Notes under the pieces: model-generated
Databases searched by the model: none
The model's input: only the letters and a program-made list of their open reading frames with translations
Told to the model about the DNA's origin: nothing
Part shown: positions 33,912 to 42,775 of the stretch, one piece after another
Position numbering within the stretch: the stretch's first letter is position 1
Layout of the letters: the number at the start of each line of letters is the position of its first letter
Made by a program: the position numbers and the translations under genes
Source: Pseudomonas tolaasii NCPPB 2192
Lineage (GTDB): Bacteria; Pseudomonadota; Gammaproteobacteria; Pseudomonadales; Pseudomonadaceae
Length of the DNA: 64,000 nucleotides
Direction: 5' to 3'
NCBI RefSeq assembly: GCF_002813445.1
Contig: NZ_PHHD01000001.1
Location: 4,960,001 to 5,024,000, forward strand

Positions 33912-34115
33912 TTAGACTTTTACTGGTGGCTTCCCATCATCCTGCTCGATGTAGATTTCTCCATCGGCATTCATTTTTACCTTGTCCAAAACCCTGTCCA
34001 ACAAGATGTTAATTATCTCTGACTTTTTGGTCAGTTTCTTGCGTTTCAGGGTGAATTCTACTTCCTTCTTCTCCAGCCGCTCCCAGCGTTCCTGATCGAT
34101 TCTGACGGTGCTCAT
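33912..34115 (-). CDS. Small ribbon-helix-helix-like regulator (copy 2)
   Basis: Translation identical to the regulator at 25627-25830 (MSTVRIDQERWERLEKKE...). Two identical repressor genes double the dose in the lysogen, which would favour immunity if it is the repressor. Confidence 0.55.
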   Translation of the reverse strand: MSTVRIDQERWERLEKKEVEFTLKRKKLTKKSEIINILLDRVLDKVKMNADGEIYIEQDDGKPPVKV

Positions 34116-34169
34116 CGCGTTTCCTGTATGCCGGTGCCAATCACGTAAGCACTGATTCTTGCTCAACAG

Positions 34170-34253
34170 TTGCATGTATACAAGTTGCGTATTGACACGT
34201 TACTTGTCACTCGCATACGATTGCCTGAATTGTGATTTGTTGCGTGTATACAA
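34170..34253 (+). promoter_or_regulatory. Rep promoter with two candidate operators (copy 2)
   Basis: Same arrangement as 25885-25968. Operator-like TTGCATGTATACAA is at 34170-34183, TTGACA is at 34192-34197, and TACGAT lies 18 bp further on. TTGCGTGTATACAA ends at the base before the ATG at 34254. Confidence 0.6.
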
Positions 34254-35543
34254 ATGCTCGATAGAATTCACCTCTTTGTGCCGTTCAAGCTTGAGCACAT
34301 CACCTTACTGGGTGTTGATGGTCGAGTTGATCCCGTGCACCTGGTTGATATCAAGTCGCTAGGCGTTCCACTTGCAGCTCAAATTACCGTGGATGAAGAG
34401 GGCAAGGAACACGCTGATTACCTGCGTCATCCTTGGGAGTCTTTAGGGACTGGTTTCACCCCGATGGCCATGAAAGTTTTCCACGAAAGCATGGGCAAAC
34501 GCCTGATGCCAGGTGTTGAGCTGAAAGCTTCTCCCGCAAAGCTGCTGCAAGGGCACAACGTTTTTGGTCCGACCTGCATCGAGAAGGGTGCGTTGACCAT
34601 GCTCAAGTGGCTTGCAGGCACGTATCCAAAGCTTTTTGAAATGCTCGCCGTGGACTGCTGCGAGGTTTACGACATTGACTGTACGTACTCCAGCAGGCTC
34701 CCTGATGAACGCACGGCAAGACAGGCTATTCAGGCCATTCGTGGTGTTTCCAACGGCCAAATGAAGGGTAGGGGAGACGATTATGAAACTACGGCCTATT
34801 TCGGAGCCAAAGATTCTCGCCTAAGACGGCTTAAGATTTACCTCAAGCATCCAGAGTTTATGAAGCAATTGGATGAGGCAAAGAAAGCTGGTCGCGGCGA
34901 TCTGTCCGCTGCAAGGACTGTGAAAATTCTCAGTAACCCGCACTTGCAAGCATGGTCAGAAAATCTACTTCGTCTTGAAGTAACAGTTGCCAAGCGATGG
35001 CTCAATCGTCGCGGAATTTCAAATTTACTTAATGACCTGATTCGTCATCAGCAAGCGCTGTCAGAGCAGGGCATTTGTTTTATTCAGTGGTGTTGGGAGC
35101 AAGTTACTAAAGACCTTTTTGCGGCCTTTGAGGGAATCCAGATGCGAATTATTAACGATGAAAAAGTGCTGGCCGCACTTCTTGAAAAACACACTAAACA
35201 AGGCAAAGGTCGTCATACCAAGGAAAAAATTGTTGCTGGAGTTCTGGTTCCGCCGATCTTTGTCCCTGGTAAAACCTCTGACGCTTACGCTCGTAGCCTG
35301 TTTCGTACGTACCGTAGCTTGAAAGATTACGGCTGGGAAGAAACCCAGGCGTCGATGAATCGGGCCAGTTTTTACAACCACATTAGAGACATCTGTGAAT
35401 GTGGAATTTCAAAGGCCGCTTTACAGAAACTCAAAGTGTCGGACCAGCAAAATAACGTCGTACCGATTCTTCGGTTTGTGCAGGTCGATTTCAATGCACA
35501 GCGTCCTGGCTGGTACATCGAACCATCCGTCGAGGCCGCCTAA
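34254..35543 (+). CDS. Phage replication initiation protein, intact (copy 2)
   Basis: A 429-residue protein resembling the phage/plasmid replication protein II/X family. It starts MLDRIHLFVPFKLEHITLLG and has a conserved-looking central part (FEMLAVDCCEVYDIDCTYSS, YFGAKDSRLRRLKIYLKHPE) where gpII-type enzymes hold nicking residues. I cannot assign the catalytic Tyr with certainty. The A6 run at 35224-35229 keeps the frame through to RPGWYIEPSVEAA. It would nick the plus origin and drive rolling-circle synthesis, and is the only full-length copy here. Confidence 0.85.
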   Translation: MLDRIHLFVPFKLEHITLLGVDGRVDPVHLVDIKSLGVPLAAQITVDEEGKEHADYLRHPWESLGTGFTPMAMKVFHESMGKRLMPGVELKASPAKLLQGHNVFGPTCIEKGALTMLKWLAGTYPKLFEMLAVDCCEVYDIDCTYSSRLPDERTARQAIQAIRGVSNGQMKGRGDDYETTAYFGAKDSRLRRLKIYLKHPEFMKQLDEAKKAGRGDLSAARTVKILSNPHLQAWSENLLRLEVTVAKRWLNRRGISNLLNDLIRHQQALSEQGICFIQWCWEQVTKDLFAAFEGIQMRIINDEKVLAALLEKHTKQGKGRHTKEKIVAGVLVPPIFVPGKTSDAYARSLFRTYRSLKDYGWEETQASMNRASFYNHIRDICECGISKAALQKLKVSDQQNNVVPILRFVQVDFNAQRPGWYIEPSVEAA

Positions 35544-35637
35544 TGCATTGTCCATATCGCAGTTTAACGCCGCTTCCTTTAGCTGGCCATTTCTAGAACC
35601 GGGCAGTCGCCCAAATTATGATCCTGTGAGGTAAACC

Positions 35638-35967
35638 ATGCTTACTCTGACTGGCCTGTGCCACGGCTTTCACACTGACAATCGTACCGTTGGCCAGAAC
35701 ACGTTCACTGAGAACCTTATTTTGCTTGAAGTTCAGGACGTTAATCAGTACGGCCTGCCAGAAGTGAAAACGCTCAAGGTCAAACTCTCCAAGAAGAATA
35801 TGGAGCAGGGGCTTAATAACGTCTGGAACCAGTGCAAAGGTAAGGCTGTGGCTGTTCCTGTCTTCGTAGCTGCCTGGGCTTCGAAAGCTGGCAATGCCGG
35901 TTTTGATTTCTACCTTTCTGGTGATGGTAAGCCTCAAAATCTCGAAGTTACTCTGCCCAAGGCTTAA
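35638..35967 (+). CDS. Phage ssDNA-binding protein, gpV-like (copy 2)
   Basis: Identical in translation to the 109-residue protein at 27352-27681, with the same GAGG ribosome site. It follows an intact replication gene in this copy, so coupling to rep translation, if any, is preserved only here. Confidence 0.65.
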   Translation: MLTLTGLCHGFHTDNRTVGQNTFTENLILLEVQDVNQYGLPEVKTLKVKLSKKNMEQGLNNVWNQCKGKAVAVPVFVAAWASKAGNAGFDFYLSGDGKPQNLEVTLPKA

Positions 35968-36206
35968 TGGCTGTTAACTCCATGACCGGCATTCTTTACT
36001 GTTCATCTGAAATTTCAACTGATAGTGGCGTGCCGGTTTGCTCTTCAACTTGGGAGGTTGTTCCTTATAAACCTCCTTTTGATCCATCTCAGCTTGATCC
36101 AACAATTTTGGCTCAGGCATTTGGGGCCGGATTTACCCTGGTAGCTTTCTTTATGGTCGGTTCTATGGGTATTCGTGCGTTTTTAAACTTCATCAAACAA
36201 TCCTGA
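35967..36206 (+). CDS. Phage small membrane protein, possible minor coat (copy 2)
   Basis: Identical to the 79-residue protein at 27681-27920; the ATG overlaps the previous stop by one base and a single C-terminal membrane helix is present. Confidence 0.6.
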   Translation: MAVNSMTGILYCSSEISTDSGVPVCSSTWEVVPYKPPFDPSQLDPTILAQAFGAGFTLVAFFMVGSMGIRAFLNFIKQS

Positions 36207-36216
36207 GGATTTATCA

Positions 36217-36444
36217 ATGTTCAAAAAAACTGTTGCTACCGTTGGTTTCGCTGGTTTTGTAGCTGCTTCTGCCCCTTCCGTTTTTGCAGCTGATGCAACT
36301 GGCGGCTGGGATTATACTGGGCTCACTTCCTCTATCGACTTCAGCACGATCTCTGTCGGTGTTCTCGCTGTCGCTGGCATCCTCGCTGCTGTTTACGCCG
36401 GTATCAAGGGTGCCAAGATCGTCCTGGGCTTCTTGCGCGGCTAA
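36217..36444 (+). CDS. Major coat protein precursor (gpVIII-like, copy 2)
   Basis: Identical to the precursor at 27931-28158: signal peptide to residue 24, then a 51-residue mature coat with an acidic N-terminus, one membrane helix and a basic DNA-facing tail. Confidence 0.92.
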   Translation: MFKKTVATVGFAGFVAASAPSVFAADATGGWDYTGLTSSIDFSTISVGVLAVAGILAAVYAGIKGAKIVLGFLRG

Positions 36445-36465
36445 GCCTCCCGACACTGTTGTCCT

Positions 36466-36491
36466 GGGCGTCTTCGGGCGCCCTTTTTTTT
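36466..36491 (+). terminator. Post-coat terminator with UUCG tetraloop (copy 2)
   Basis: Same 7-bp UUCG-capped stem and T-run as at 28180-28205. Confidence 0.93.
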
Positions 36492-36523
36492 GGAATTTAA
36501 TTACTCGTACTGAGGCTCTCTAC

Positions 36524-36598
36524 ATGGATCAGCTTTATTACTTTGCTATGTTTTGTATTGGTTGTGGTTGCTCTTTTGCTACCTTTACGGGGTGGTGA
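36524..36598 (+). CDS. Tiny hydrophobic phage peptide, 24 residues (copy 2)
   Basis: Same short Cys-rich reading frame as at 28238-28312, almost touching the gpIII-like start (TGATATG). Confidence 0.45.
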   Translation: MDQLYYFAMFCIGCGCSFATFTGW

Positions 36599-36599
36599 T

Positions 36600-37670
36600 A
36601 TGAGAGCCATACTTTTTACTTTGTTTTCCTTGCTTCTCAGTTCGCATGTATCAGCTGCTTACTATTACACTATTTCAGACGGTAGTGTGCAGTACTCTTC
36701 GCCTGATTCAGCTTGTTCACTACTCCTTTCTACTTACACCGATCTTGGCTACAAAAACCTTACGTTCAGTCATTGGGCTACTGCAACAGATGGTGACGCT
36801 ACTATTAGCGGAACTGGCTTTTGTTTTTACAACCGTACAGATAAATGGGATCAGGTCTCTATAAAAAGACATCCAACACCTATTTATAGAAAAGGCCAGG
36901 CTGATCTCCCGCATGTTCCCAATGCTTGCTCGTCTGCTCCCTCTGCCATTGTTAGTCGTGGCCCTTACACTGCTGTAGTTCGCAGTGATGGAAATAACTA
37001 TGTGGTAGGTACGTCTCCCGTTTCTGTTTGTTCTAACAACTGCCTGTATGAAAAGCCTGAGACTGCCAATACTAAGGATTGCTTTGTTCTTGCCACAGAT
37101 GCTCAAACTGGTTTTTGTAATTACGCTTTCACTCTTGTTACTGATGAAAATGCTGACGGCACAAGCTGCGATTTAAATAATTCTGTCCCGTATGAAACTG
37201 GCTCCAGTCTTAACGGTTCTGGCTCAGGTGGTGATGAACCTTGCGATAAGACAGTTCCTGGAAACACATGTGACGTTCCTGGTGGTGGTGGTGGCAATGG
37301 TAGTGGTGGTGATGGCACGGGGGAGGGTAGTGGTGACGGCTCTGGCTCGGGCTCTGGCGAAGGCTTCTCAACACCCGGAAAACCTGACCTTGACCCCCGC
37401 GAAGGGCAGCGAAAAGCTCGTATTTCTGGACAGTATTTAGGTTTTTATTCAACTCTTCAGCAATCTAATACGTATACAACTATTAGCACTGCGTTTCAAA
37501 ACATTGGTGATCCATCAGCGGCTTGTCCTGTCGCCACTATTGACATATTGGGTACAAATATAACCTTTGATTCTCACTGCGTTATTTTTCAGTCAATAGC
37601 TCCTACGTTGTCTTTCGTGTTTATGGCTGCATGGGCTCTCCTGGCTGTACTTATAATTCTTTCTGCATAG
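36600..37670 (+). CDS. gpIII-like adsorption (minor coat) protein (copy 2)
   Basis: Identical to the 356-residue protein at 28314-29384, with signal peptide, Cys-rich head, Gly/Ser linker and C-terminal anchor. The repetitive linker is preserved without length change between copies, which argues for a very recent duplication. Confidence 0.88.
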   Translation: MRAILFTLFSLLLSSHVSAAYYYTISDGSVQYSSPDSACSLLLSTYTDLGYKNLTFSHWATATDGDATISGTGFCFYNRTDKWDQVSIKRHPTPIYRKGQADLPHVPNACSSAPSAIVSRGPYTAVVRSDGNNYVVGTSPVSVCSNNCLYEKPETANTKDCFVLATDAQTGFCNYAFTLVTDENADGTSCDLNNSVPYETGSSLNGSGSGGDEPCDKTVPGNTCDVPGGGGGNGSGGDGTGEGSGDGSGSGSGEGFSTPGKPDLDPREGQRKARISGQYLGFYSTLQQSNTYTTISTAFQNIGDPSAACPVATIDILGTNITFDSHCVIFQSIAPTLSFVFMAAWALLAVLIILSA

Positions 37671-37679
37671 GTGATAGAT

Positions 37680-37967
37680 ATGCTTAGTGATTTTGCTTTT
37701 TGGCTGCGTGATGTAATAAGCGATATTGCCCAATTTTTCATTGATATGTTCCTCAATATCCTTGATTGGATTTGGTCAGCTTTCATTGGCCTCTTAGATA
37801 CTCTTCCAATTGCCAGCACGGTTACTCAAGCTTCATCCTTGTTCTCTGCTATTCCTGCTTCTGTTTGGTATTTCATGAATGTTTTTCAGATCCCTCTAGG
37901 TATCACTTTTGTTCTTAGCGGTTATCTGATTCGATTCCTTATTCGCCGCCTTCCTATCGTCGGGTGA
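37680..37967 (+). CDS. gpVI-like minor coat protein, DUF2523 type (copy 2)
   Basis: Identical to the 95-residue membrane protein at 29394-29681. Confidence 0.82.
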   Translation: MLSDFAFWLRDVISDIAQFFIDMFLNILDWIWSAFIGLLDTLPIASTVTQASSLFSAIPASVWYFMNVFQIPLGITFVLSGYLIRFLIRRLPIVG

Positions 37968-37970
37968 TAT

Positions 37971-39008
37971 ATGGCTATTCATGCTTACGTTGGCAAGCCC
38001 GGGCATGGCAAAAGTTATGGTGTCGTTGAGCATGTTGTCATCCCTTCTTTGAAGCAAGACAGGCATGTTGTTACTAACATCCCGCTCTCTATTGATGATC
38101 TTCTTTCTACTTATGGTGGTAAAGTTACGCAGCTGCCCTCTGACTGGTATGAACTCGACGACCTTTCCTCAATTATTCCACCAGGCTCTGTAGCGATAAT
38201 AGACGAGTGTTGGAGACGATGGCCGTCAGGGCAGAACTCAAATCATGCAAACAAGATTGATCAGAAACTCTTGGCAGAGCATCGTCACCGTGTTGATGAT
38301 AAAAACAACTCAATGCGTGTTGTTCTTGTCACCCAGGACCTTGCCCAAATATCTTCTTGGGTTCGCGTATTAATCGAGACAACTTACAGAATTAGAAAGC
38401 TTAGCAAGAAAACATTTAAGGTTGATATCTATACTGGTGCCGTCACTGGAGACTCTCCTTCAAAAACCAAGTTGGTCAGGACTACTGCAGGAACCTTTAA
38501 AAGAGATGTCTACTCATTTTATAAGTCTGCTACTCAGTCAGTTTCTGGCTCTGTTGGTGATGAGTCAGCTGCAGATGGCAGGGCTAGTATTTTTCGTTCT
38601 TTTGGCCTTTGGTCGCTTATCATTTTCTTTGTTGTATGCATTTCGCTAGGCATTTTTGGTGTTAAACGGTTTTTTGCTAGCAGTAATCCAGCTGTTAAGC
38701 ATGATTCATCTACTTCCTCTGTTTCTATTGCCCCTGTGAAGGCCCCTGAGCCTCCTATTTCTACTACTTGGCGTCTGGTTGGGTTCATTCATCCTGCTAA
38801 GCCAGATCCTTCTTCCAATTTTGTTTCAGAAGCTTTGGCCCTAATCTCTGATAATAATGGTAATAGCAGATATATATCTTTCACTCACTGTCGCTATTTT
38901 CCTGATCGCACTGAGGCGTTCTGCATAGTAGACGGTTTCAAGATTACTAATTGGTCGCTCAAAAAACCTATCCCGATTGTAGGTGGGTTGATTGGGAGCG
39001 GCGTTTAG
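37971..39008 (+). CDS. Zot/gpI-type assembly ATPase (copy 2)
   Basis: Identical to the 345-residue protein at 29685-30722, with Walker A GKPGHGKS and one membrane helix. Confidence 0.93.
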   Translation: MAIHAYVGKPGHGKSYGVVEHVVIPSLKQDRHVVTNIPLSIDDLLSTYGGKVTQLPSDWYELDDLSSIIPPGSVAIIDECWRRWPSGQNSNHANKIDQKLLAEHRHRVDDKNNSMRVVLVTQDLAQISSWVRVLIETTYRIRKLSKKTFKVDIYTGAVTGDSPSKTKLVRTTAGTFKRDVYSFYKSATQSVSGSVGDESAADGRASIFRSFGLWSLIIFFVVCISLGIFGVKRFFASSNPAVKHDSSTSSVSIAPVKAPEPPISTTWRLVGFIHPAKPDPSSNFVSEALALISDNNGNSRYISFTHCRYFPDRTEAFCIVDGFKITNWSLKKPIPIVGGLIGSGV

Positions 39009-39060
39009 CGTAGCGAGAACGACGCGCCTAATCAATTCACCAACTATTTGGAATTACTCT

Positions 39061-40302
39061 ATGCATGCCTTTAATAACTTGAATCGCCTATTTGCTGTTT
39101 TCTTTCTTTCTGTCTTTTTCTCTATCGCTCATGCTGATGACAGCACTCAAACGTTAAACTTTGATTTTCAGACCATACAGGTTTCTTCGGCCTTGCAACT
39201 TCTTGCTGATTATCGCGGCTTGAACCTTGTAATGAATGAAACCATTCCTGGCTCGCTCTCAATGCGAATGAAGAATGTTACCTGGGAAGAGGCTATTGAG
39301 TACGTCAGTTCTTCTAAAGGCCTTCTTTATACTGTTGAAGGGAATTTCCTTCGTGTTAGTTCTTTGGATCGCCAAAGCGAGCATACCTCTCAGGCGTATG
39401 GATCATTTATTCAATCTGACTTGGCTCAATCTATTGTTAAATCTTCGTTTAAAGTAACTATCTTTAAAGTTCATAACATCTTGTCGTCTGAGGCTATTAA
39501 GGCGTTTCCCCTGGATCAAGGTGAGAGCCTTAATTTTGAAGATGGCTCATCTGTTATTGTCGCCAGAATGGCTGACCCTCGTCTCTCTGAATTTCGCGCT
39601 TACCTGGCTGCTGTTGATTATTCTCGCAAGCAGGTCATGATCGAGGCGCGTATTGTTGAGGTCGATCGCTCGTATTCCAAATCTCTCGGAGTCAACTGGG
39701 CCGGATCTGCTGGCAGCGGTGCTATAACTCTCGCTGGCTCTGTTCCTCTCGGCCTTCCAGCTTCTGCAGCTGCTGGTTTGGGCATAGTCTCAAAGGCAGT
39801 CAACCTTGATGCCGCGCTCGATGCCATGGAGCAGCGTGGAAAAGGAAGGGTTATTTCGCGGCCCCGCGTCTATACCTCTGATCGTCATCAGGCCAAGATC
39901 ATTAAGGGGTCACAGGTTCCTTACCAGCAATCTGCGGGGGAGGGTGCAACATCAATTTCTTTTAAAGAGGCGGCTTTGTCCTTAGATGTCACACCTTTTG
40001 TAAATGAGAAAGGCGTTTTGCTTGATGTAATTCTTTCTAAAGATGAGCCCGACTATTCCAATGCAATGAATGGTGTTCCACCAATTAACACAACGTCTTT
40101 GACCTCCCGGGTTTTCTCTGGTTTTGGACAGACCGTTGCCCTGGGCGGCGTTTATTCAAACGTTGATACCACTGTCACAAAAAGCGTTCCTTTTTTTGGC
40201 AGCATCCCCGGCCTAAAATGGCTTTTCACAAGTACATCCACGGTTTCGAATAGCACTGAGCTTGTCCTTTTTCTGACTCCTGTTATGGTCGACAAGCTTT
40301 GA
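39061..40302 (+). CDS. Phage-encoded secretin (gpIV-like, copy 2)
   Basis: Identical to the 413-residue secretin at 30775-32016, with signal peptide and complete C-terminal secretin domain. Confidence 0.93.
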   Translation: MHAFNNLNRLFAVFFLSVFFSIAHADDSTQTLNFDFQTIQVSSALQLLADYRGLNLVMNETIPGSLSMRMKNVTWEEAIEYVSSSKGLLYTVEGNFLRVSSLDRQSEHTSQAYGSFIQSDLAQSIVKSSFKVTIFKVHNILSSEAIKAFPLDQGESLNFEDGSSVIVARMADPRLSEFRAYLAAVDYSRKQVMIEARIVEVDRSYSKSLGVNWAGSAGSGAITLAGSVPLGLPASAAAGLGIVSKAVNLDAALDAMEQRGKGRVISRPRVYTSDRHQAKIIKGSQVPYQQSAGEGATSISFKEAALSLDVTPFVNEKGVLLDVILSKDEPDYSNAMNGVPPINTTSLTSRVFSGFGQTVALGGVYSNVDTTVTKSVPFFGSIPGLKWLFTSTSTVSNSTELVLFLTPVMVDKL

Positions 40303-40329
40303 GCACCATTTCTAGGTCAATTCCACATA

Positions 40330-40361
40330 TAACTATACTAAATAGATATTTAGTATAGTTA
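40330..40361. repeat. Perfect 15-bp inverted repeat after the secretin gene (copy 2)
   Basis: Same palindrome as at 32044-32075, arms TAACTATACTAAATA and TATTTAGTATAGTTA around GA. Confidence 0.75.
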
Positions 40362-40401
40362 TTACTTTTGGTTATTATCGTCGTGATAGGTGAGAGGGTG
40401 C

Positions 40402-40650
40402 TCAAAATCCATTTTCATCCTTCTTGAGCTTCAAATGCTCCAGCAGCTCAGCTACTTTTTCTGTGCTCATCAAACTAACCTGGTTGTGCAAATCGTCTGC
40501 ACCTGCCTGGGTTTTTAGCCAAGTGTCAATTTTTTCCTGGTCGGGAATTTCCCGTTTTCTCTCTGCACTGATCAGCTCTGCAAACCGAGCTATTTGCATT
40601 TCAAGCAGCCATTCAACCTGCGTCAACTCTGTCCAGTTTCTGTCTTTCAC
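40402..40650 (-). CDS. Small hypothetical phage protein, minus strand (copy 2)
   Basis: Identical to the charged 82-residue protein at 32116-32364. Confidence 0.55.
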   Translation of the reverse strand: MKDRNWTELTQVEWLLEMQIARFAELISAERKREIPDQEKIDTWLKTQAGADDLHNQVSLMSTEKVAELLEHLKLKKDENGF

Positions 40651-40666
40651 AAAACGTCCTCAGTGT

Positions 40667-40790
40667 GTGATGAACAACTCCCAAGCAGCACCTGGTGATG
40701 AAGAACTCCCAGCGCCGGTGTGATGAACAACTCCCAGGCATCGCCTGGTGATGAAGAACTCCCAGCGCCGGCCGTGATGAAGAACTCTCA
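40667..40790. repeat. Five direct 17-bp repeats (copy 2)
   Basis: Same GTGATGAASAACTCYCA series as in copy 1, starting at 40667, 40695, 40720, 40748 and 40774. Repeat number has not changed between copies. Confidence 0.8.
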
Positions 40791-40877
40791 CCAGGTAGCT
40801 TTTTCCGACCAGCATTGGTGCAGATTCGGTAAAATCTCAACTCTCTGATGGATCATCAAAACCCTAGGAATCTCATA

Positions 40878-41357
40878 ATGCAAATCAGCCGGCACTATCC
40901 AAAAAACCCTCCAAAAGTTGGCACCATTCTGCTGACGTCTTACGGATCTCTTGCTCACGAAAACGAAATGCCTAAGGCTCGTGCAGCTGAAGCTTTGAAA
41001 ATGGGTAAACAAATCACCGATGGTTTTGATGATGATAGTCAGCATTTGGCTGCGTTAATGTTGCTTTTGTCAGACGTGCCTGAAGATCCGTTGCTCAAAG
41101 CATCCGCTGCACAAAAGGGTTCTGTTTTAGGCTTGGCGTCCCTCAGTTATCTAATTTATCGTCATTCTTTCGGTGCAAAAGCACGGCAGATTTTGACTGA
41201 CGGCGGCGGTGTTTTTCTGCTCACGCTCATGGGGGAGCAAGATGCTCCATCAGCTGACGTTAAGGTTTTCGGTACGTGGCAGGAGTATCAGAATTTTCTT
41301 GAGCCAATTCTCAGGGACGGGGATTTTGGTTCAGAGAATGTATCGTCATTTTCATAG
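40878..41357 (+). CDS. Phage accessory protein of unknown function (copy 2)
   Basis: Identical to the 159-residue protein at 32592-33071. In this copy it ends 64 bp before dif, so it is the last phage gene before the chromosome. Confidence 0.6.
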   Translation: MQISRHYPKNPPKVGTILLTSYGSLAHENEMPKARAAEALKMGKQITDGFDDDSQHLAALMLLLSDVPEDPLLKASAAQKGSVLGLASLSYLIYRHSFGAKARQILTDGGGVFLLTLMGEQDAPSADVKVFGTWQEYQNFLEPILRDGDFGSENVSSFS

Positions 41358-41421
41358 CAGCAATTTTGCGGGGCACTGGCTTCAAATCTGGCCGCCAGAG
41401 CCCCCCAGTCCCGTATAGGAC

Positions 41422-41449
41422 GGTTCGCATAATGTATATTATGTTAAAC
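41422..41449 (+). other. dif: Chromosomal dif site (XerCD), attR of the prophage array
   Basis: It reads XerC arm GGTTCGCATAA, central TGTATA, XerD arm TTATGTTAAAC. By eye this is 26 of 28 bases identical to E. coli dif (changes at position 4 and the last base). It is the recombination site where XerC/XerD resolve chromosome dimers under FtsK control at the terminus. The XerC arm matches the internal phage junction, while the XerD arm is chromosomal, so a working dif is kept on the right after integration. This is the CTXphi-type outcome. Confidence 0.92.
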
Positions 41450-41543
41450 GAGGTGCCATGTCAGAAATGTTCATAAGCCACGTAAGCCGCTGAATTCGCA
41501 TTAGCCCCATTTTGGTGAACGTAATTTGGGTGCGTTGCGACTT

Positions 41544-42251
41544 TCAAGCTTGGTGGTGGGACGTCAGAGCATCCCGCTCGATTACGGCTGTGACGTCGGC
41601 CAATCTCAGCGTCCAAAAACATCCTTGGATACTCTTGGCTTCAAATGGGCCCATGTCCACGGCAGTTTGATCAAGTTCAAATATCGCCGACCAGGACTTT
41701 TGCATCCTCCGTTGGAGCTGCAGCGCAGTATCTGAACCCTCCTCAGCATTCTCCATAGCTCGATCAAAATCTTGCTCATCAAGCTCCGATGTCCAGACAT
41801 AGCATTTGTTGAGTACAAAATGCCAAAGATCGAAGCACGACAACACAATTTGTTCTGCGGGAACAGAAAGCTGAAGCACGACCGGATCATGCAATCCTTC
41901 TGCGTCCTCAATGTAAGGTTCAGGATGATTCTCACCAGACCTTACCCAGCACCACCAAGGAGATAAGCCCGGCTCCGGTGCGAGTATGCCGGCACTGGCC
42001 ATCGAGTCCTTCATCCAGGCATATGCGTCCTGGAAGATCGGGTCGTCGTTGGCTGCACTGATGGGGCATGTGAGCACGCCTTCAGTCTCCAGCAGTTGCC
42101 AAGTCGAACGTTCCATTAGTGTCCAGCATGTTACTCGCCCCTTTTTGGAGAGCTTCATTTGCCATTTTTGAATGTCGAATGTCAGTGACGAATGCAGCAT
42201 CTGTGTTAACTCATGAACCGACGAGGAGCGATCAACTATGACAGACACCAA
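41544..42251 (-). CDS. DUF3841 family protein
   Basis: Up to 235 residues. The recognisable DUF3841 part begins near CWTLMERSTWQLLETEGVL, then has AYAWMKDSM, SPWWCWVR, LSCFDLWHFVLNKCYVWTSE and KSWSAIFEL, the conserved aromatic blocks of this family of unknown function. The true start may be the ATG at 42158, since the first 31 residues are not family-like; neither has a clear ribosome site. Base composition is lower in GC than the downstream catabolic genes. It sits about 95 bp right of dif, a common landing zone for foreign DNA. Confidence 0.8.
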   Translation of the reverse strand: MVSVIVDRSSSVHELTQMLHSSLTFDIQKWQMKLSKKGRVTCWTLMERSTWQLLETEGVLTCPISAANDDPIFQDAYAWMKDSMASAGILAPEPGLSPWWCWVRSGENHPEPYIEDAEGLHDPVVLQLSVPAEQIVLSCFDLWHFVLNKCYVWTSELDEQDFDRAMENAEEGSDTALQLQRRMQKSWSAIFELDQTAVDMGPFEAKSIQGCFWTLRLADVTAVIERDALTSHHQA

Positions 42252-42571
42252 GCGGGATTTTTGACATTTGAATCGCCAATGTATCTAAACCGAGGCTGTA
42301 GACGACCCATAACCGGGCCCAGTACATAGCAGGCGAACCAGTCGGCCGAAGAAATGCGCAACAGCCCTTCGGACTGTGCGCTCTCCCTTGCAAGGCGCCT
42401 AGCGCCGCCCCACCGTCGGATGGCTTACGCCCAACAGATTGGCGTGCAATCGCCAGGAAAACTCGCCTATCACTCCAGCCCATGCTCAATCCCGTCCAAA
42501 AATGAACAGCGAGAGTGCAACAATGGCACGGGCGTAGTCGTCCCGGGCGTCACAGACTGTGTCCGCTCCGT
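42252..42571. other. Intergenic stretch with no supported gene
   Basis: 320 bp between the DUF3841 gene and the tautomerase. An 85-codon minus-strand frame (42232-42489) exists, but it overlaps the DUF3841 start and looks non-coding. The sequence contains an imperfect hairpin near 42355-42385 (GCGCAACAG... CTGTGCGC). The end of this stretch is where the chromosomal GC-rich composition resumes. Confidence 0.4.
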
Positions 42572-42766
42572 TTAATCCACCACCGGCTTCTCCAGCGAGC
42601 ACCCGGCAACAAACCAGTCTGTCGGTGGCACGTCCTGGAACAGCACGGTCACCTCCTCAGGTCTCGACGCCAGTTGTTCCACGAACTGCTGAGTAATCGC
42701 CTTGGCCAACCGGGCTTTTTGTTCGTCGCTACGCCCGGCAAACAACTCGATTTTCACGATAGGCAT
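42572..42766 (-). CDS. Tautomerase family protein (4-oxalocrotonate tautomerase-like)
   Basis: A 64-residue protein with Pro at position 2, which becomes the catalytic N-terminal Pro after Met removal (MPIVKIELFAGRSDEQKARL), and the family segment PEEVTVLFQDVPPTDWFVAG. Such proteins interconvert enol/keto acids. It starts 9 bp after the proline-racemase-family gene and ends the leftward operon. It may help tautomerise a pyrroline or keto-acid intermediate, but this is only inferred from position. Confidence 0.88.
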   Translation of the reverse strand: MPIVKIELFAGRSDEQKARLAKAITQQFVEQLASRPEEVTVLFQDVPPTDWFVAGCSLEKPVVD

Positions 42767-42775
42767 ACGCCCTCC

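Larger units (their letters stand above)
33140..41425 (+). mobile_element. Filamentous (inovirus) prophage, copy 2 (8286 bp)
   Basis: This is the right unit of the tandem, ending at the intact dif site. All genes and sites match copy 1; the only difference I found is six A residues at 35224-35229 instead of five, which keeps the replication gene open. Copy 2 is therefore the coding-complete unit. A tandem of two units lets replication from the first origin end at the second and release one circular genome. Confidence 0.95.

Noticed and set aside
42232..42489. 85-codon minus-strand frame right of the DUF3841 gene
   Set aside because: Composition is atypical for a protein, it has no ribosome site and it overlaps the upstream gene; it looks like a non-coding or repeat-derived frame.
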